This document shows positions 62,964-64,000 of a stretch of DNA of 64,000 nucleotides, piece after piece (position 1 is the first letter of the stretch; every line of letters starts with the position of its first letter). The notes below the pieces were generated by a model, which saw only the letters and a list, made by a program, of their open reading frames with translations, was not told the DNA's origin and did no database searches. The DNA is from Arthrobacter sp. Soil762. Its GTDB lineage: Bacteria > Actinomycetota > Actinomycetes > Actinomycetales > Micrococcaceae. The DNA is taken from contig NZ_LMSG01000020.1 in NCBI RefSeq assembly GCF_001428335.1, forward strand, positions 270,250 to 334,249. Reading direction: 5' to 3'. Position numbers and translations under genes: made by a program.

Positions 62964-63454
62964 TTGGGCGACTCCTATGGAGGTCATTTGCTTGCGACTT
63001 GTAGCTGCCCCGCTCTGGGCAGGCTTTCAATTTTACGCGGATTCCATGGCAAATGAGAGTTTTATACCGTAAAGTGCCTTCCTTAGAGAGGGTTTCCAGC
63101 GGTTTTCAGCGATTTCTTTTGGCTGCTCTCGCCCCGTCATCATTGGGATTCGGACGGTTCGCCGCCATCGTTACCGAATCTTTTTGTTCACGACCCATTT
63201 TTTGTGCCATTTTTCCCCTGATTCGCGCGGAAAAGTGACGGCCGCCACGGCCGTTCGGGCACCAGTTCCGGCCGCCACCGTGCCCCATGTACAGGCCGGA
63301 AACCGGGGGTTCACAACCGAGCCTGAAACTGCCTATTGTTGATTCATGGGAACACTGATTCTTGAGTAGGCGGACGCCTGCGGCCTGGTACCACCGGCCC
63401 CGTCCATGCTGATCTCGTCAGACACACTGGTTCTCCTCAGAAAGGTTCCACCAA
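62964..63454. other. Long intergenic region
   Basis: About 490 bases between the MFS gene and a small rightward gene. It contains AT-rich patches (63095-63120, 63178-63220, with T-runs) that probably hold promoters, and a GC-rich stretch of GGCCGCCACGG-like words near 63240-63285. I see no open frame that looks like a gene and no RNA fold I can name. Confidence 0.45.
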
Positions 63455-63667
63455 ATGACTGAAAACAACACTCCCAGCCAGCCCGAATCCGCGCAGGACG
63501 ATGCCGAAGCCAAGGGCATCCGGGCGGGGCTGACCGAAGCGCAGCGGGCCATGCTGGCCAGCAAATCCAGGGGCGGCGACTCCGGGCTGCAGAGCGTCGG
63601 CAAGAACCACAAGCCCACCCATGTCAGCGGCAAGCAGGGCCCGGCAGAGAAGAAGGTCCGCTGGTAA
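63455..63667 (+). CDS. Small charged protein of unknown function
   Basis: 70 residues, hydrophilic and probably disordered (MTENNTPSQPESAQDDAEAK; KKVRW at the end). AGAAAGG precedes ATG 63455. The MTEN-rich acidic start followed by a basic tail recalls DUF5302-like actinobacterial proteins, but I am not certain. Confidence 0.6.
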   Translation: MTENNTPSQPESAQDDAEAKGIRAGLTEAQRAMLASKSRGGDSGLQSVGKNHKPTHVSGKQGPAEKKVRW

Positions 63668-63697
63668 ATCCAGCGCCAGGACAGCACGCCAGACCTA

Positions 63698-63758
63698 CCA
63701 TTGGGTAACCACTTCATTTCATTGCGGACCATTGGTAACCACTTCATTTCATTGCGGA
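63698..63758. repeat. Tandem direct repeat of about 30 bases
   Basis: Two adjacent copies (63698-63728 and 63729-63758) of a unit starting CCATTGG(G)TAACCAC and ending TTCATTTCATTGCGGA differ only by one G. The last bases of copy two merge with the ribosome-binding site of the following gene. Confidence 0.9.
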
Positions 63759-63769
63759 AGGAAGAAAAA

Positions 63770-64000
63770 ATGGCTGAAAAACATGCTGGAACAAAGATCG
63801 AACCGGAGGTCGCGGACCATCTCGCGGCAGCCATGGCCACCCCGTCCATGCCGGACCCGGCCACCATTGCGGTGACTACGGCGATGGCCGGCGAACGCCA
63901 CTGGCCGGACGGAAACGGCAAGCGCCGGCACCCCAAGGAGCGGGGCGCAGGCCACGGCCGCGTGGGCCAGGAAGCTGCAGTGACGGCCGTGCACCGTACC
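63770..64000 (+). CDS. Hypothetical protein, open at window end
   Basis: 77 codons from ATG 63770 with GAAGGA upstream, no stop before the window edge. Hydrophilic, starting MAEKHAGTKIEPEVADHLAA, with a His/Lys/Gly-rich middle. No recognised domain. The gene directly follows the tandem repeat. Confidence 0.55.
   Translation, partial: MAEKHAGTKIEPEVADHLAAAMATPSMPDPATIAVTTAMAGERHWPDGNGKRRHPKERGAGHGRVGQEAAVTAVHRT

Noticed and set aside
1..64000. Long antisense open frames opposite malQ, pstA, mmsB, the GH13 gene and the kinase locus
   Set aside because: Arg/Pro/Gly/His-rich translations typical of shadow frames in high-GC DNA, with no family resemblance.
1..64000. CRISPR arrays, transposases, phage genes, riboswitches
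   Set aside because: No spaced direct repeats, no DDE or integrase motifs and no leader matching a riboswitch class that I know were found.

Overview
The window is high-GC DNA with the gene content and codon use of a soil actinobacterium of the Micrococcaceae (Arthrobacter or Pseudarthrobacter type). Supporting signs are GTG and TTG starts, ANTAR, DUF47, DGPF and YtxH families, RbsC-type sugar ABC systems, and strong GC hairpins without clear U-tracts as terminators. The genus is an inference from gene content; no 16S gene is present. There is one tRNA gene (Lys, TTT) and I saw no insertion sequence, prophage or CRISPR array.

Layout. 0-1.4 kb: the end of a gluconate/idonate dehydrogenase pair, the second gene broken. 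1.4-5.7 kb: an orphan histidine kinase, radA and a FUSC membrane protein. 5.8-11.9 kb: phosphate supply, with pstSCAB behind a candidate PHO box and a convergent DUF47-pit pair. 12-15.7 kb: tRNA-Lys, a GAF-ANTAR regulator, a HhH-GPD glycosylase and three eroded elements (an arabinofuranosidase remnant, a palindromic REP-like repeat, a broken LacI gene). 15.7-24.2 kb: a fructan/fructose locus (PfkB kinase, RbsC-type ABC transporter, LacI regulator, small ABM protein, secreted GH32 enzyme) tied together by a shared GACAACG(A/T)TGTC operator. 24.4-35.2 kb: malQ, a lactate module (FAD/Fe-S dehydrogenase, lactate permease, FCD regulator with twin operators) and a large secreted alpha-amylase. 35.4-41.1 kb: a PrmC-like methyltransferase, a methyltransferase remnant and a ChvE-GguAB type multiple-sugar ABC transporter with a textbook promoter and LacI-type palindrome. 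41-47.2 kb: a frameshifted DM13 gene, small stress and membrane proteins, an XRE-DUF2975 pair, three aldo/keto reductases and dodecin.

47.3-53.1 kb holds a sugar-acid locus: FCD regulator, DUF1537 kinase, 3-hydroxyisobutyrate-dehydrogenase-type oxidoreductase, GntP permease and a class II FBP-type aldolase. It parallels E. coli ygbJKLMN, but an FBP-type aldolase stands where ygbL and ygbM would be, so it may be a variant tetronate or aldonate pathway. 55.4-57.4 kb is a collapsed hydroxamate siderophore operon: the iron-box-like site survives, the lysine hydroxylase is cut at the N-terminus, and the acyltransferase is fused in frame to the C-terminal part of an IucA/IucC synthetase that reads into a neighbouring sigma gene. 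57-64 kb holds an ECF sigma factor with its DGPF partner, a VOC protein, an SDR, a second FUSC protein, an MHS-type MFS transporter and two small genes at the end.

The general picture is a plant-matter and soil saprophyte with operons for fructans, starch, lactate, mixed sugars and sugar acids, each under a local repressor. Several loci are decaying (idnD, GH51, LacI, ICMT-like, DM13, siderophore). The best candidates for something undescribed are the sugar-acid locus, the siderophore fusion, and the GH32 enzyme with duplicated modules inside its catalytic domain.
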